Below, one piece after another: positions 18,494 to 28,308 of a stretch of DNA of 35,029 nt (positions within the stretch are counted from its first letter, which is position 1; each line of letters starts with the position of its first letter). Made by a program: the position numbers and the translations under genes. Below the pieces are notes generated by a model. The model saw only the letters and a list, made by a program, of their open reading frames with translations. It was not told where the DNA came from and made no database searches. The stretch is from positions 1-35,029 of the IMG/VR virus record IMGVR_UViG_3300046753_000223; one strand, written 5' to 3'. This DNA comes from a virus.

Positions 18494-21400
18494 GTGAAGA
18501 TAAAAGACTATCAAGTTTAAAAACCACATTAAGTAATGTAGCAGGCGTTGTTGAACAACTAGCTAATAAACTTAAAGAACTAAACAGCCAGATATCGCAG
18601 CTCGCTGGGAACTCTACTAAACTTGGCAAGGCACAAGAAAAGGTTGCTAAGGAAACAAAAAAAGCGGCTAAAGCCACTGAAGAGCAAGCATCAGCTACTG
18701 GTAAGGCTAACAAAGAAAGCAAAGGATTTTTCTCTAATATCGGGAAAAACATAAAAACCATTGTATCCTTTTACGGCGCTTATCAAATCCTAAATATAGC
18801 TATACGAGCATTTAGTGATATTACAATTGGTTCGGCAAAAAGAGCTATTGCTTTGGATAAGTCATTAGCTGATTTAAGAGCGGTAGCAGGTTTAAGTGCC
18901 AATGATATATCAAGATTAAAAGACGTTGTATTTGACGTAGCTGGAGCTACATCGCTCACTACAACAGAAGTTGTTGAATTACAAAAACAGCTTGCTAAAT
19001 TAGGCGCACCTGTTGACGAAATAGAAAACCTAACAAGACCTATTGCATTGTTATCACAGGCTTTAGGTGAAGACGCTGGAGGAGTTGCAGCAACCTTAAA
19101 GAAAACACTTAATCAGTTCCAAGCAACATCTGAAGAGGCTGATCGTTTTGCGAACATATTAACGGGAGCTGTAAACGAAACGGCTTTGTCATTAGACGAC
19201 CTCGGAACAGCTTTAAGTTATGTAGGACCGTTAGGAGCGCAATTAGGCGTTAGTTTTGAAGAAACTTCTGCATTGCTTGGTATTCTTGCAGATAATGGAT
19301 TTAAGGCTTCTAAAGCGGGTACAGGACTTCGTAACTTCTTTACAGCTGCCGCTAAAGATAGTAGGCCGTTCAATGAGTTTTTAGAAGATGTTGGAAACAA
19401 AAATCTAAATGCATCCGAAGCTTTTCAAATATTTGGTAAAATAGGCGCTTCACAAGCTTTAGTATTGAGTGATAATGTAGAGAGGTTCAAGGAGCTTTCT
19501 GAAGAGTTACGGACATCTGATAGGTTATTTAAAGCTAATGCTGTTCAAATGTCTTCTACGGAAGGCCAGTTGCAATTGCTATCTTCAGCTTACGATAAAT
19601 TCTCAACTAATCTTGGAGAAGCTATAACCAAAACGGATATCTTCCTTAATCTAATTGCAATCTTTGACCAAAAGGCTGCGGGGCAAGCAAGTGCTTATAG
19701 GTTAATATCATCTTCAGTTGAAGAGACACAGAAAGCTGTTGAAGGATTGATAAACGTTCAAAGAGAATTTAGTGAAGGTGCTGATACAGCTATTTCCGAC
19801 ACCGAATTAGTTGCACAAGCATTTAAAGCTCTTGGAGACTCTGTAGATGTTTCGGAAGAATTCTTTTTGATGCAGTTTAACAGAGAGCTTAAAAACACAG
19901 GAGATACCCAATCAGCTCTAACGGCTCTTACAAAGAAATTCAATAGTGAGCTTACAGAAGCCGCATTAACTATACAGGGGTTAATTGAGTTAACAAAAGA
20001 AAGAAGCGGTTCTTTAGATGAAGAATACATTGCTCAAGAAGCTAATAATGAAAGTGTTAAAAATTACAAAAAAGAATATTCTGGTCTTCAAAAGCTGACA
20101 GCTCAAGGAATAAGCGTAGATAAACAAAAACAAGTGCTTCAGAGTCAAATAGCTAAAGAGTCAAAACAGTATTCAGATGAGTTAAAAGAGTTGAGAAGCA
20201 GAATGGGTCCTTTGACACAGGCTGAAGAGGAACGCGCACAAATACTTAAAAAAAGAATAGCCTTACTAGCAAAGGAAAGCGAAAAAATAGGTGAGTTAAA
20301 AGTAGCTGATGAGACTCTTGCTGAAAAGAAAAAGAAAGCAGACAAAGCTGCCGCTGAATTACGAAAAAGAAATTTTAAGGCACAAACAGATGGAATACAA
20401 GCAACACTTGAGGCTGAGATAGATGCCATAAAGGCTGTAACAGATGTTGAGTTAGAGGGTGCAAAAAGTTCGGAAGAAGCAGCACAAATAAGACTAAAAC
20501 AAGAAAAGCTTGTTCAAGCTGCTTATCAAAATTCATTACGATCTGTCAATAATCTGAAAGATACTTATCCAGAATTCGCTGATGAAATTCAAAATGCGTC
20601 TGATAAATATGAAAAGTTTACTCAATTTACCCAATCGGATATTGGAAAGGAAGGTATTTCAATAATAAGCGATTACAAAAAAGAATTCGATGAGCTTGGT
20701 AAGAAACTAAAAGATAATGAAATAAGCCTTGGTGAATATGCCACTCAAGAAGATGCCTTAGAAGCCTCACTTATCTCAAGTATAACTACCCTTAAAAACT
20801 CAACAGCGGCAAATGAAGAGTTAAAGGATATGCTTGATAAGGTTGTCGTGTCTTATCTAGAAGCTAAAAAAGGTGTTGATGATTACGTTGAGTCTACAGA
20901 TGATGCCGTAAAAACAACAAAGTTGTTAGGTAAGACTTTGGTTCAAGACCTAACTATAGAAGAAGCTATAGGTATGAGTCTTGCTGCCACAAGTGATGCG
21001 ATTTCAAATTTTAACGACACTGCATTAGAAAACACTAAAGCAAGATTAGAAGCTGAAAAAGATGAGATTGCTGCGAGATATGAAACCGAGGAAGATATAT
21101 TAAAGTCTCAGTTAAATAATCAGTTGATTACTGAGTCTCAATACAGACAAAAGCAAAAAGAATTGCGTAAAGCGCAGATTGCTGAAGAAAACGAAATTGA
21201 TAAAAAGATATTTGAATCAGAAAAGAAGAGAGATAGGCAAAACGCTACAACAGGTTACTTACAAGCGTTAGCGGCTATTATACCAAACCTAATTGTTTAT
21301 GACAAAGAAGCTAATCCAATAGGTCTTTCAATAAAAGCCGCACTATCTGGTGCTTTAGCAACAGCGTCTTACGGAGCAGAACTTGCCGCTATTAGTCAGC

Positions 21401-21801
21401 GTAAGTTCGTTGGTAAAAAGTTCGCTGAAGGGGGTATGGTAAACGGACCATCACACGCTGAGGGCGGTGTACCTTTTACCGTTCAAGGCAGAGGTGGATA
21501 CGAGATGGAAGGTGGAGAGTACATCGTAAATAAAAGAGCCACTTCTATGCACCGAGACTTACTTGAGAGAATAAATAAATCGGGTAAGATGAATCCAACT
21601 GTTGGTAGAATGAAGTTTGCTGAAGGAGGTTTAGTATCTTCACCACTAAATGAAAGTGTAGATTATCTAAAGGCAATCGCAGAGGCTACGACCTCAACAG
21701 CTATAGGTGTAAGCAAACCAGTCAGAGCATTTGTATCAAGCAAAGATTTGAGAACAAATGAAAACGAAAGAAGATTAAGAGATAGAAACGACAAGATATA
21801 A
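18490..21801 (+). CDS. Tail tape measure protein (TP901 type)
   Basis: 1103 residues. The N-terminus is a long coiled coil, followed by a membrane-like segment near 90-115 (IVSFYGAYQILNIAIRAF). The TP901-type core (ISRLKDVVFDVAGATSLTTT, then GALSLDDLGTALSY-type repeats ending SKAGTGLRNFF) spans about 130-280. A long helical region with Glu/Lys/Leu repeats runs to about 930. The C-terminus has a second hydrophobic patch and the motif FAEGGMVNGPSHAEGGVPF with GGEYIVNKRAT, common in Bacteroidota tape measures. It sets tail length; at about 1.5 angstrom per residue, roughly 165 nm. It overlaps both neighbours. Confidence 0.92.
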   Translation: MSEDKRLSSLKTTLSNVAGVVEQLANKLKELNSQISQLAGNSTKLGKAQEKVAKETKKAAKATEEQASATGKANKESKGFFSNIGKNIKTIVSFYGAYQILNIAIRAFSDITIGSAKRAIALDKSLADLRAVAGLSANDISRLKDVVFDVAGATSLTTTEVVELQKQLAKLGAPVDEIENLTRPIALLSQALGEDAGGVAATLKKTLNQFQATSEEADRFANILTGAVNETALSLDDLGTALSYVGPLGAQLGVSFEETSALLGILADNGFKASKAGTGLRNFFTAAAKDSRPFNEFLEDVGNKNLNASEAFQIFGKIGASQALVLSDNVERFKELSEELRTSDRLFKANAVQMSSTEGQLQLLSSAYDKFSTNLGEAITKTDIFLNLIAIFDQKAAGQASAYRLISSSVEETQKAVEGLINVQREFSEGADTAISDTELVAQAFKALGDSVDVSEEFFLMQFNRELKNTGDTQSALTALTKKFNSELTEAALTIQGLIELTKERSGSLDEEYIAQEANNESVKNYKKEYSGLQKLTAQGISVDKQKQVLQSQIAKESKQYSDELKELRSRMGPLTQAEEERAQILKKRIALLAKESEKIGELKVADETLAEKKKKADKAAAELRKRNFKAQTDGIQATLEAEIDAIKAVTDVELEGAKSSEEAAQIRLKQEKLVQAAYQNSLRSVNNLKDTYPEFADEIQNASDKYEKFTQFTQSDIGKEGISIISDYKKEFDELGKKLKDNEISLGEYATQEDALEASLISSITTLKNSTAANEELKDMLDKVVVSYLEAKKGVDDYVESTDDAVKTTKLLGKTLVQDLTIEEAIGMSLAATSDAISNFNDTALENTKARLEAEKDEIAARYETEEDILKSQLNNQLITESQYRQKQKELRKAQIAEENEIDKKIFESEKKRDRQNATTGYLQALAAIIPNLIVYDKEANPIGLSIKAALSGALATASYGAELAAISQRKFVGKKFAEGGMVNGPSHAEGGVPFTVQGRGGYEMEGGEYIVNKRATSMHRDLLERINKSGKMNPTVGRMKFAEGGLVSSPLNESVDYLKAIAEATTSTAIGVSKPVRAFVSSKDLRTNENERRLRDRNDKI

Positions 21802-22364
21802 TGAGCGACTATAATTTTTACGGCACTAATACTCCTGTGGCATTAAACACTGGGCTGTGTACCGTTACAGACGAAGAAACCATAACTGCTGCAAACCCTT
21901 TCGGGGCGCCCGGCGATGTAGTCTACATAAAGATAAATGAGACTCAAGGAGTAGTTGTTGTTGTTCAAGACAGTGTAACTAGAGGGAAATTTGATAAGTT
22001 TATATATTCTAATGTTCCAGCGGTATCATCTACCTTTACACCATCTGTTGCATACTACTTTGATATTACATCTGATTTGCTTCATAGTAATGTAAACAGC
22101 TACAGAATAGAAACCTCAACAGGTTTAGCACTATACTCTGAGAGCTATAGACCATACAAAACTTCTTTTAGTTACACATTGATCGCAGACAATACCAGAA
22201 GGTTTTTTAACGGAGATGTAAAAACACTTATATCTACAACTTGGACAGTGTTTAAGGATGGTTGCGATGACTTAGCCTACCTTGTATCTTTTAGCGGAGA
22301 CAGTATAGTCACGCTAAATAATAAATTTAAGTCTTCTTTAGATTTTAAAATAGCGACTAGATAA
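21801..22364 (+). CDS. Tail protein after tape measure, 187 aa
   Basis: Beta-rich protein with many aromatic strands (YRIETSTGLALYSESYRPYK, then YTLIADNTRRFFNGDVKTLI). No enzyme motif. Its ATG overlaps the tape measure stop and its stop overlaps the next gene. Position immediately after the tape measure is where distal-tail or tail-tip genes are usually found. Confidence 0.6.
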   Translation: MSDYNFYGTNTPVALNTGLCTVTDEETITAANPFGAPGDVVYIKINETQGVVVVVQDSVTRGKFDKFIYSNVPAVSSTFTPSVAYYFDITSDLLHSNVNSYRIETSTGLALYSESYRPYKTSFSYTLIADNTRRFFNGDVKTLISTTWTVFKDGCDDLAYLVSFSGDSIVTLNNKFKSSLDFKIATR

Positions 22365-25048
22365 TGGTTTTTAAGTTAGAGATAAGAAAAAACAACACAA
22401 ATTTTGTTGAGGTTGATTTATTTCCAGACACAGAACTAGATTATAATGTAGACTTCTACGACAGCTTAGAGCCAGATAAAGTTCGCCTTCCTTTCTCAAG
22501 CACCTTGAAGATCCCTATGACTTCATTGAATATGTCTGCATCAAGGTTTAACTATAATCCTTTAACAGATACTAAAGACCTTTTCCCAAAAGATGATTTC
22601 TTTTTTAAGATAACTATCTATGGAAATACCGAAGTTATTATAGAAGGTATTCTTAATGTAAAGATTTACGAATACTTATCTGATGAGCCTTATATTGATA
22701 TTGACCTCAACGACTTTGTAAGCAAGTATATTAGTGACCTTAAGGATGCAACTATAGCGGATGTTTACAATGCTGACCAAACTTCTTATGGTACTTACTA
22801 TCGTTCTGATCAAACCTATCTAACTTTTTTAAGCCCACAAGAACGTGGAGTCATAGGTCAAAACCCTACTGATAAGCCAATCATATTCCCGTATATAGAT
22901 TTCTGTAACGATGTGAATGGTAAGTTTGGATATGGGGCAAGACAATTTACCGAATATGGTACCGGTATGGATAGAGCGGGTATCGTTCCTGTATTCTCTG
23001 TAAAGAACTTCCTTACAGCTCTAGGGTATTGGTTTACTCAAGAAGGATTCAACACTCGCGTAGACAGTAAATTGTTTGCGTTAAACCATACCGAGGCAAT
23101 ACCAGATTTCGAGGCAGAAAAGCTACAGATGCTTATACCTTCTAAATTGGAAGCTGATGTAGCTACAAACACAAGAGAGTTCTTTCTTCGCCAAGCGCCA
23201 TTTTGGACGGGCACAAACGAAAGCTTAACAGGTAACAAAACTCTTGACCAAGTAGATAAGGATTTTGTATCTAATTACTTTTGGAATTCAGAAACCTTTG
23301 GAAACTTTGGTGATTTTAGTACAGATCCAGAAACAGGTAAAATCATACCTGTAACAGCAAAAACAGACTATGGTTTAGATGCTACTAATGCTGCTTATCC
23401 CGACAATGACACATTTGGTTATGAAAGAGGATACTTTGCTCCGTTTATGTCTTTTAAGGCGGGAATGGCTTTCAACTCTGGGAATGCATTTGCCACTGTA
23501 ACTAGTATGGATTTAGAGATTCCTGTTATTGGTGAAGACGGCTTAACTTATCAGATACTCGCATCAGATCCGGGAAGCACAATGACTTTTGGTATATTCA
23601 TTGGTGTATGGGAAAACGGTGAGTTAGTTAAGAAACTAAGGTTAGAGGACTCAACTCAAACAGCTTATGAACTTTCCATATCAGATGCAATACCTCAAAG
23701 AGGTAGCTCTCAAAAGTCTTGGGATGGAGCAGGTGCTGATTATCATTTCTTTCAAGATAATAGTTACAGAACAGCAGTAGTATTTGCATCAAACCTTCAG
23801 AGCGTAGAGGATGAGCTTAGATGGGTTCTTGAAGATGAACTTTACCTACCTAGCGATTTAGATATAGAAATATCCGGAGAAAGTAGATACGGTATAAATT
23901 ACTTCATTGAGCCTTTACAAGGAGAGGTTGTGGTTCGTGTAGCTGACAACTACCTTACCCAAGGTACTGGTAACTCTAGAAGAGAGGAAGCTATATCTAC
24001 GACAGTAAACACTTACGGTGTAAATGATATTAGAAAGGCTATTACTAGAACTGAAGATTACGGTCAGTTAAATATAAAGTTTTTAGCAAACGCTAACTTT
24101 AATCCTTACTTCGTTGACGATGTTTACAACATATACGAGTCTTTACAAAACACAGCTACCCTATCTCCGTATGAGGTACTATTAGCTATATGTAAAAGAT
24201 TTAATTGTGGAATCTATTACGAGAAAATAGGAAGCCAAAACGTCCTTAGAATAGACCCTCTTCATTTAATGAGAAGTGGTAATCAAGAAGTCAGCGATCT
24301 AATAGATGACTTAAAGTCTGTAAAAGTATACCTTGGAGGTGATAAAATAAAAAATTTAAGTATAAACAATAAAGATTACGGGCTTTATTTTGATGACGAG
24401 TTTGATAAAGGTATTACGATAGGTAGCACTACTCAAGAAATAAACCCAGATGGTGTATCAGATACGGTTGTAGATTTAAAATCATCAGTATACTATAAGT
24501 CAGTATGTGGTGATGCGCTAGTCCAATCAGACAGCGGTAATCTTGTAAATGGGATTGTTTCTTCTAAAGAGGTTGCGTTTACACCGAACCTATTTACAAA
24601 GCACCAAGACATAGGTCTTAGGTTTGCGTATGTAGATAAGCCTCTTTTTAGAACGGAAATTAAAAAACCTTTTGTTGTTAATAGTGAGGCTAGACCTAAC
24701 ATACTAACTATAACTCAACGTATATATATACCTTTCGCTACTCACATTTTTAATGGAAGGTTATCTCATAAAAACGTTCAAGGTTGGAATCTCCTTGCCG
24801 AGGACGTAGATGGAACAATCACTGATTACTACACGTTTTATAAGGACGATGAAAAGTTAAAATACTCTAGTAGTCCATCTATAGAATTTAATATGGTACT
24901 AGACACATCAGAACTAGCTTCTTTAGACTTCTTCTTTAAGACATTAGGTTCAATAATGATTAATCGGTCCGAAATATTGATAAAAAGCGCAGAGGGAGAA
25001 GTCTTTGAAGACTACGCATACCTTACTATAAAAGGAATACTACAATAA
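22364..25048 (+). CDS. Large distal-tail/tail-hub protein, 894 aa
   Basis: The N-terminus MVFKLEIRKNNTNFVEVDLF leads into PDTELDYNVDFYDSLEPDKV, then a beta-rich body with many Tyr/Phe/Asp strands to the end. No peptidase, LamG or glycosidase motif is visible. The order tape measure, small tail protein, large protein fits a distal-tail or hub protein to which fibres attach. Family membership was not recognised. The stop is directly followed by the TTGTAAATTAA word. Confidence 0.6.
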   Translation: MVFKLEIRKNNTNFVEVDLFPDTELDYNVDFYDSLEPDKVRLPFSSTLKIPMTSLNMSASRFNYNPLTDTKDLFPKDDFFFKITIYGNTEVIIEGILNVKIYEYLSDEPYIDIDLNDFVSKYISDLKDATIADVYNADQTSYGTYYRSDQTYLTFLSPQERGVIGQNPTDKPIIFPYIDFCNDVNGKFGYGARQFTEYGTGMDRAGIVPVFSVKNFLTALGYWFTQEGFNTRVDSKLFALNHTEAIPDFEAEKLQMLIPSKLEADVATNTREFFLRQAPFWTGTNESLTGNKTLDQVDKDFVSNYFWNSETFGNFGDFSTDPETGKIIPVTAKTDYGLDATNAAYPDNDTFGYERGYFAPFMSFKAGMAFNSGNAFATVTSMDLEIPVIGEDGLTYQILASDPGSTMTFGIFIGVWENGELVKKLRLEDSTQTAYELSISDAIPQRGSSQKSWDGAGADYHFFQDNSYRTAVVFASNLQSVEDELRWVLEDELYLPSDLDIEISGESRYGINYFIEPLQGEVVVRVADNYLTQGTGNSRREEAISTTVNTYGVNDIRKAITRTEDYGQLNIKFLANANFNPYFVDDVYNIYESLQNTATLSPYEVLLAICKRFNCGIYYEKIGSQNVLRIDPLHLMRSGNQEVSDLIDDLKSVKVYLGGDKIKNLSINNKDYGLYFDDEFDKGITIGSTTQEINPDGVSDTVVDLKSSVYYKSVCGDALVQSDSGNLVNGIVSSKEVAFTPNLFTKHQDIGLRFAYVDKPLFRTEIKKPFVVNSEARPNILTITQRIYIPFATHIFNGRLSHKNVQGWNLLAEDVDGTITDYYTFYKDDEKLKYSSSPSIEFNMVLDTSELASLDFFFKTLGSIMINRSEILIKSAEGEVFEDYAYLTIKGILQ

Positions 25049-25059
25049 TTGTAAATTAA
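25049..25059 (+). promoter_or_regulatory. TTGTAAATTAA word, candidate late promoter 2
   Basis: Exact copy, starting in the base after the stop of the 894-aa tail gene and ending 4 bases before the ATG at 25064. If it were a promoter, the transcript would be nearly leaderless. It marks the junction between the tail and head genes. Confidence 0.5.
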
Positions 25060-25063
25060 TTTG

Positions 25064-25606
25064 ATGGCTACATACAACGACTACCCACAATCTGCTACTA
25101 ACAACGCCAAGAAAGTTCTTGAGTGGAAGAAGAAGTATGGAGATGAAGTTAAGGGAATGACTTCCGTGGGCTGGACTCGCGCAAACCAATTAGCATCAAA
25201 AAGAAAACTATCGTACGACACTATTGCGAGAATGGCTGCTTTTAATCGCCATAGAAAGAATGCTGCGATTGACCCTAAGTATAAGAACACGCCTTGGAAA
25301 GACAGAGGCTATGTTGCTTGGCTTGGTTGGGGAGGAACAAGTGGCGTTAACTGGGCGATTAGAAAAGCTGAATCAATCCGCAAAGGCACTGTAAAAGCTT
25401 CTGTAGAGATAGGAGACTTCCCTTGGGGTGACAGAAAGAAGGAAGGATATAACGACGATGAAATGATTAATGGAATCGTTAATATACTAAAGCGGATTAA
25501 AGACGAAGACAATAGAAGAGAACTTGCTAAAAAGCAAATTCAAATACTAAAATCAGAAGTAAAGGATTTTGACGAGAAAGACTTTCTTCGTAGAATAGGA
25601 CTTTAA
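25064..25606 (+). CDS. Conserved head-module protein, 180 aa
   Basis: Begins at ATG 25064; a TTG directly upstream is a less likely start. Motifs: GWTRANQLASKRKLSYDTIA then RMAAFNRHRKNAAID, followed by PWKDRGYVAWLGWGGTSGVN and WAIRKAES. The pattern 'W-RA-QLA---LS-DTI-RM--F-RH--N' with '-W-D-G-VAWL-WGG--G--WA' is a conserved phage module often found near or fused to prohead proteases. The C-terminal third is helical and charged. It directly precedes the protease-scaffold gene; its stop overlaps that ATG region. Exact role unknown. Confidence 0.6.
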   Translation: MATYNDYPQSATNNAKKVLEWKKKYGDEVKGMTSVGWTRANQLASKRKLSYDTIARMAAFNRHRKNAAIDPKYKNTPWKDRGYVAWLGWGGTSGVNWAIRKAESIRKGTVKASVEIGDFPWGDRKKEGYNDDEMINGIVNILKRIKDEDNRRELAKKQIQILKSEVKDFDEKDFLRRIGL

Positions 25607-26641
25607 ATGGATAAACTACCATTATTTGATATATCATTAGAAGACATCGCTCAAGGGATGTACAAGATTTCTCTTGTAGATAAGCCCGCTATTGAAGAAG
25701 ACTTCATCCACTTCAATGAAGTAGAGAAAGTACAGATGTTTGCTGATGAAAAGAAGAAAGAGGTTGTAGGGCCTATTATGATTCCTAACAAGGAGATCCT
25801 ACGATTCTCTCCGGATATGGGATACTACTATGTACGATTTACTGAAGAGACTATTCAGCAGATTATGTACAAGTATTCTAAGGAAGGATTATTTAACGCA
25901 TTTGGTATTAACCACTCCTACGATACTGATGAGGTGGTTATGCTTGAAGTTTGGACTAAAGAGAGTGATAACGATAAGTCAGTAGACTATGGTTATAACC
26001 TACCAAACGGAACCGTATTCGTAAAGGCAAAGATTGAGTCTGACGAATTATTTACTGCAATTGAGAATGGAGAGATAAATGGTTTCTCTATTGAGATTAA
26101 AGCGGACATTAAACCAACAATTAATAACGAAGAACAAATGAACGAATTCACTTTCGCTAAGGAACTTGGTAAATTAGAGGCTCAGTTTGAGGCTATGATG
26201 AACAAGTACGAAGCAAGAATTGAGGCTTTGGAGAACGAAAACAACGTACTCCTTGAAGCTGTGACATCTGTTGAAGAAAAGTTTAATAGTGTAGACGAGT
26301 TAAAGTCTGCTATTGAAATGATCCAACAGCACATCGAGTCTATGGTTGCACCAAAAGAGGAAGAAGTTCCTGTTGAAATGAGTGCAGACGCAGATGCTGA
26401 TGAAGAAGAAATGAAAGACGAGTACGAAGCTACAGAAGAAGAAGTAGTTGAAGAATCATCTGAAGAATTTGAAGCTGAATCTACTGAGGAAGTAACTAAC
26501 GAAGCTGAAGTTGAGGAGCAATTTGCTGCTGAACAAAATGCCGAGGAAGTAGCTGAAACTGTAGAAGACAAGACAGTAGTTTTTAATGGTATCACTCCCG
26601 AAAAGATTGATATGATTAACAACTTCTTTAACCGCAAGTAA
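25607..26641 (+). CDS. XkdF-type prohead protease fused to a scaffold domain
   Basis: 344 residues. The N-terminal half (about 1-170) matches the XkdF-like serine protease domain (PF14550): VVGPIMIPNKEILRFSPDMG, then FGINHSYD with the catalytic-type His, and EINGFSIEIKAD with the catalytic-type Ser. From about 180 on, the protein is a coiled coil (LGKLEAQFEAMMNKYEARIE), then a very acidic, Glu/Ala-rich region. A helical tip at the end (GITPEKIDMINNFFNRK) is typical of scaffolds that bind the capsid protein. It would shape the prohead and then cleave itself out. It lies right before the capsid gene. Confidence 0.8.
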   Translation: MDKLPLFDISLEDIAQGMYKISLVDKPAIEEDFIHFNEVEKVQMFADEKKKEVVGPIMIPNKEILRFSPDMGYYYVRFTEETIQQIMYKYSKEGLFNAFGINHSYDTDEVVMLEVWTKESDNDKSVDYGYNLPNGTVFVKAKIESDELFTAIENGEINGFSIEIKADIKPTINNEEQMNEFTFAKELGKLEAQFEAMMNKYEARIEALENENNVLLEAVTSVEEKFNSVDELKSAIEMIQQHIESMVAPKEEEVPVEMSADADADEEEMKDEYEATEEEVVEESSEEFEAESTEEVTNEAEVEEQFAAEQNAEEVAETVEDKTVVFNGITPEKIDMINNFFNRK

Positions 26642-26644
26642 TTA

Positions 26645-26655
26645 TTGTAAATTAA
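26645..26655 (+). promoter_or_regulatory. TTGTAAATTAA word, candidate late promoter 3 (capsid gene)
   Basis: Exact copy four bases after the protease-scaffold stop and 29 bases before the ATG of the major capsid gene. That is an ordinary promoter-to-start distance. Between them lies an A-rich ribosome-entry leader (TTAAATTAAAATAAAATG). Of the six copies this one has the most conventional layout for a promoter. Confidence 0.55.
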
Positions 26656-26684
26656 TTAAACGAATCCTCTTAAATTAAAATAAA

Positions 26685-27578
26685 ATGAGTATAGTAATAT
26701 CAAACTTGCCATACGGTGATCGTCGTCCAGACCTATTCATTGATACTATGGTAAAATCGGCAGCGGTATTAAACCGTTTCCGTCTTGTAGATGGTGTTAA
26801 AGCTAAAGTAAACGTACCTATCTTTGACGCTACATTATCTTTCGGTTCAGACCTTTGTGTGTTTGACGGAGCATCTGCTGCTACAATCGGTGAAAAAGAA
26901 ATGACTGTAACTACTTACAAGTGGTCTTTCCTAAACTGTAAGAATGCACTTGAAACTTCTTACCGCGGTCTTCTTTTGAAGAAAGGTCAGAACAACCCAG
27001 AAACTATGGACGCTGAGTTCAAGGATTGGGTATTTGACTACTTCGCTAAATTGTCTGCTGAAAAAGCTTTGACTGTTGCAGGTACTGCGTTGACTACTGA
27101 AATGGCTGCTGATGCTGCTGTGTTAGACTACGACACTAACGGTGCTTTAACTTCTGCTAACATCCTTGACAAATTGGAAGGTGCTTACGAAACAATGAGT
27201 GACGTTATGTTGGCTGCTGTTTACGGAGATGCTGACCGTGATTTCAAACCTGCTATCTTCTTGGGAACTGCTGCTATGCAACACTACCAAATTGCTATCG
27301 CTGGTCTTTACACTACTACTCCACAAGGTGTTGTAGAAGGTGGTGTACCAAACTACTACGGTATGGAAGTTATCCACTTCCCATCAATGCCTGCTAACGA
27401 ATTTATGATTGCTGCTCCACAGAACATCGTAATGTTGACTGATGAGTACAATGACGTTCGCGCTATTGATATGAAGTACGAAGCTGAATTGTCTTCTGAT
27501 AAGATTTGGGGTCAGTTCAAGTTAGGTTTCTCTTACTTGAAAGGTGAAGAGATTGTCTACGCAAAAGACTTCGCATAA
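26685..27578 (+). CDS. Major capsid protein
   Basis: 297 residues. No cysteine-rich or enzymatic motif; even hydrophobic/Ala-rich composition with strands and helices. It follows the protease-scaffold gene, stands alone between a promoter-like word and a hairpin, and uses a narrow, favoured codon set (GCT, GGT, CGT, GAC/TAC/TTC), as expected for a very highly expressed protein. Sequence landmarks are NLPYGDRRPDLFIDTMVKSA at the start and FKLGFSYLKGEEIVYAKDFA at the end. It probably has the HK97 fold. Confidence 0.8.
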   Translation: MSIVISNLPYGDRRPDLFIDTMVKSAAVLNRFRLVDGVKAKVNVPIFDATLSFGSDLCVFDGASAATIGEKEMTVTTYKWSFLNCKNALETSYRGLLLKKGQNNPETMDAEFKDWVFDYFAKLSAEKALTVAGTALTTEMAADAAVLDYDTNGALTSANILDKLEGAYETMSDVMLAAVYGDADRDFKPAIFLGTAAMQHYQIAIAGLYTTTPQGVVEGGVPNYYGMEVIHFPSMPANEFMIAAPQNIVMLTDEYNDVRAIDMKYEAELSSDKIWGQFKLGFSYLKGEEIVYAKDFA

Positions 27579-27590
27579 TTAATTAATAAC

Positions 27591-27614
27591 GGAAGGGCCT
27601 TGCGCCCTTCCTTT
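27591..27614 (+). terminator. Hairpin after the capsid gene, weak terminator
   Basis: GGAAGGGC (27591-27598) pairs perfectly with GCCCTTCC (27604-27611) around a five-base loop, followed by TTT and then A/T. The T-run is short, so partial termination is more likely. It would set capsid mRNA levels above those of the genes downstream. Confidence 0.65.
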
Positions 27615-27629
27615 AATACCCTATAACAA

Positions 27630-28241
27630 ATGGCTTGTAATGTAACTCTTGCTAATAACATTTCTTACTCTTGTGACGATGTTGCAATTGGAGGTATTGT
27701 AAAATTAGCATTGGCAAACAAGGCTGACCTACTCGCTTCGGGTGGTGGTCTTGAAAACGCAACTATTAATTCTACTACTCGTGAGATTAGTGGAACAATT
27801 GTAGCGCAACCTCTTCCTGTACCCGGGACTTCAGATGGTATAATCAGAATTGACTTTAATAATAAAGACGGATTCTCTGTATTTAGCGAAGTAAAAACAG
27901 TGAGTGCTGATGGCGTTGTGTCTTGTGTTCCCACAATCTCTGTAGAACTTCCAAAGATGACTCCAGCTAAAATTGAAGAACTAAACAGTATCTCTAAAGG
28001 TGGTGCTGAATTAGTTGCTATGGTACAAACTGCTGCTGGAACTTACCACGTTGTTGGTTTGGACTACGGCTTGTACGCAGGTACTGTTGATGCTAACTCT
28101 GGAACTGGTCGTTCTGAAAAGAACCGTTTCCAACTTACCCTAACAGGTGACGAACTTGGTCTTGGCTACTTCCTTGAAGAAGCCACTGGTGATGGTGGTA
28201 AAGGCAATTTTAATACTTTGACCAGCAACGTATTCGCTTAA
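27630..28241 (+). CDS. Tube-like structural protein A, 203 aa (paralogue of next gene)
   Basis: Begins MACNVTLANNISYSCDDVAI, and GGIVKLALANKADL follows. It then has strand-rich sequence and YAGTVDANSGTGRSEKNRFQ near the end, before LTLTGDELGLGYFLEEATGD. The N-terminal Cys pair, 'GGI-K-AL---DL' and 'ANSGTG--EK----TL' are shared with the product of 28309-28836, so the two are paralogues. Placement after the capsid gene and the beta-rich pattern suggest a tail-tube or head-decoration protein. Confidence 0.6.
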   Translation: MACNVTLANNISYSCDDVAIGGIVKLALANKADLLASGGGLENATINSTTREISGTIVAQPLPVPGTSDGIIRIDFNNKDGFSVFSEVKTVSADGVVSCVPTISVELPKMTPAKIEELNSISKGGAELVAMVQTAAGTYHVVGLDYGLYAGTVDANSGTGRSEKNRFQLTLTGDELGLGYFLEEATGDGGKGNFNTLTSNVFA

Positions 28242-28250
28242 TAGCAAATC

Positions 28251-28261
28251 TTGTAAATTAA
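28251..28261 (+). promoter_or_regulatory. TTGTAAATTAA word, candidate late promoter 4
   Basis: Exact copy 10 bases after the stop of tube-like gene A. It lies directly before a terminator hairpin, which is odd for a promoter because transcripts starting here would meet the terminator at once. It could instead mark a gene boundary or be used for attenuated transcription of gene B. Confidence 0.4.
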
Positions 28262-28264
28262 CAC

Positions 28265-28296
28265 AAGGGGGAGTGGAGCAATCCTCTCCCCTTTTT
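28265..28296 (+). terminator. Rho-independent terminator between the two paralogous genes
   Basis: AAGGGGGAG (28265-28273) pairs with CTCCCCTTT (28286-28294) over nine pairs with one G-T, around a 12-base loop. A run of five T follows from 28292. The best-formed terminator of the late region. Confidence 0.8.
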
Positions 28297-28308
28297 ATTT
28301 AGAAATAT

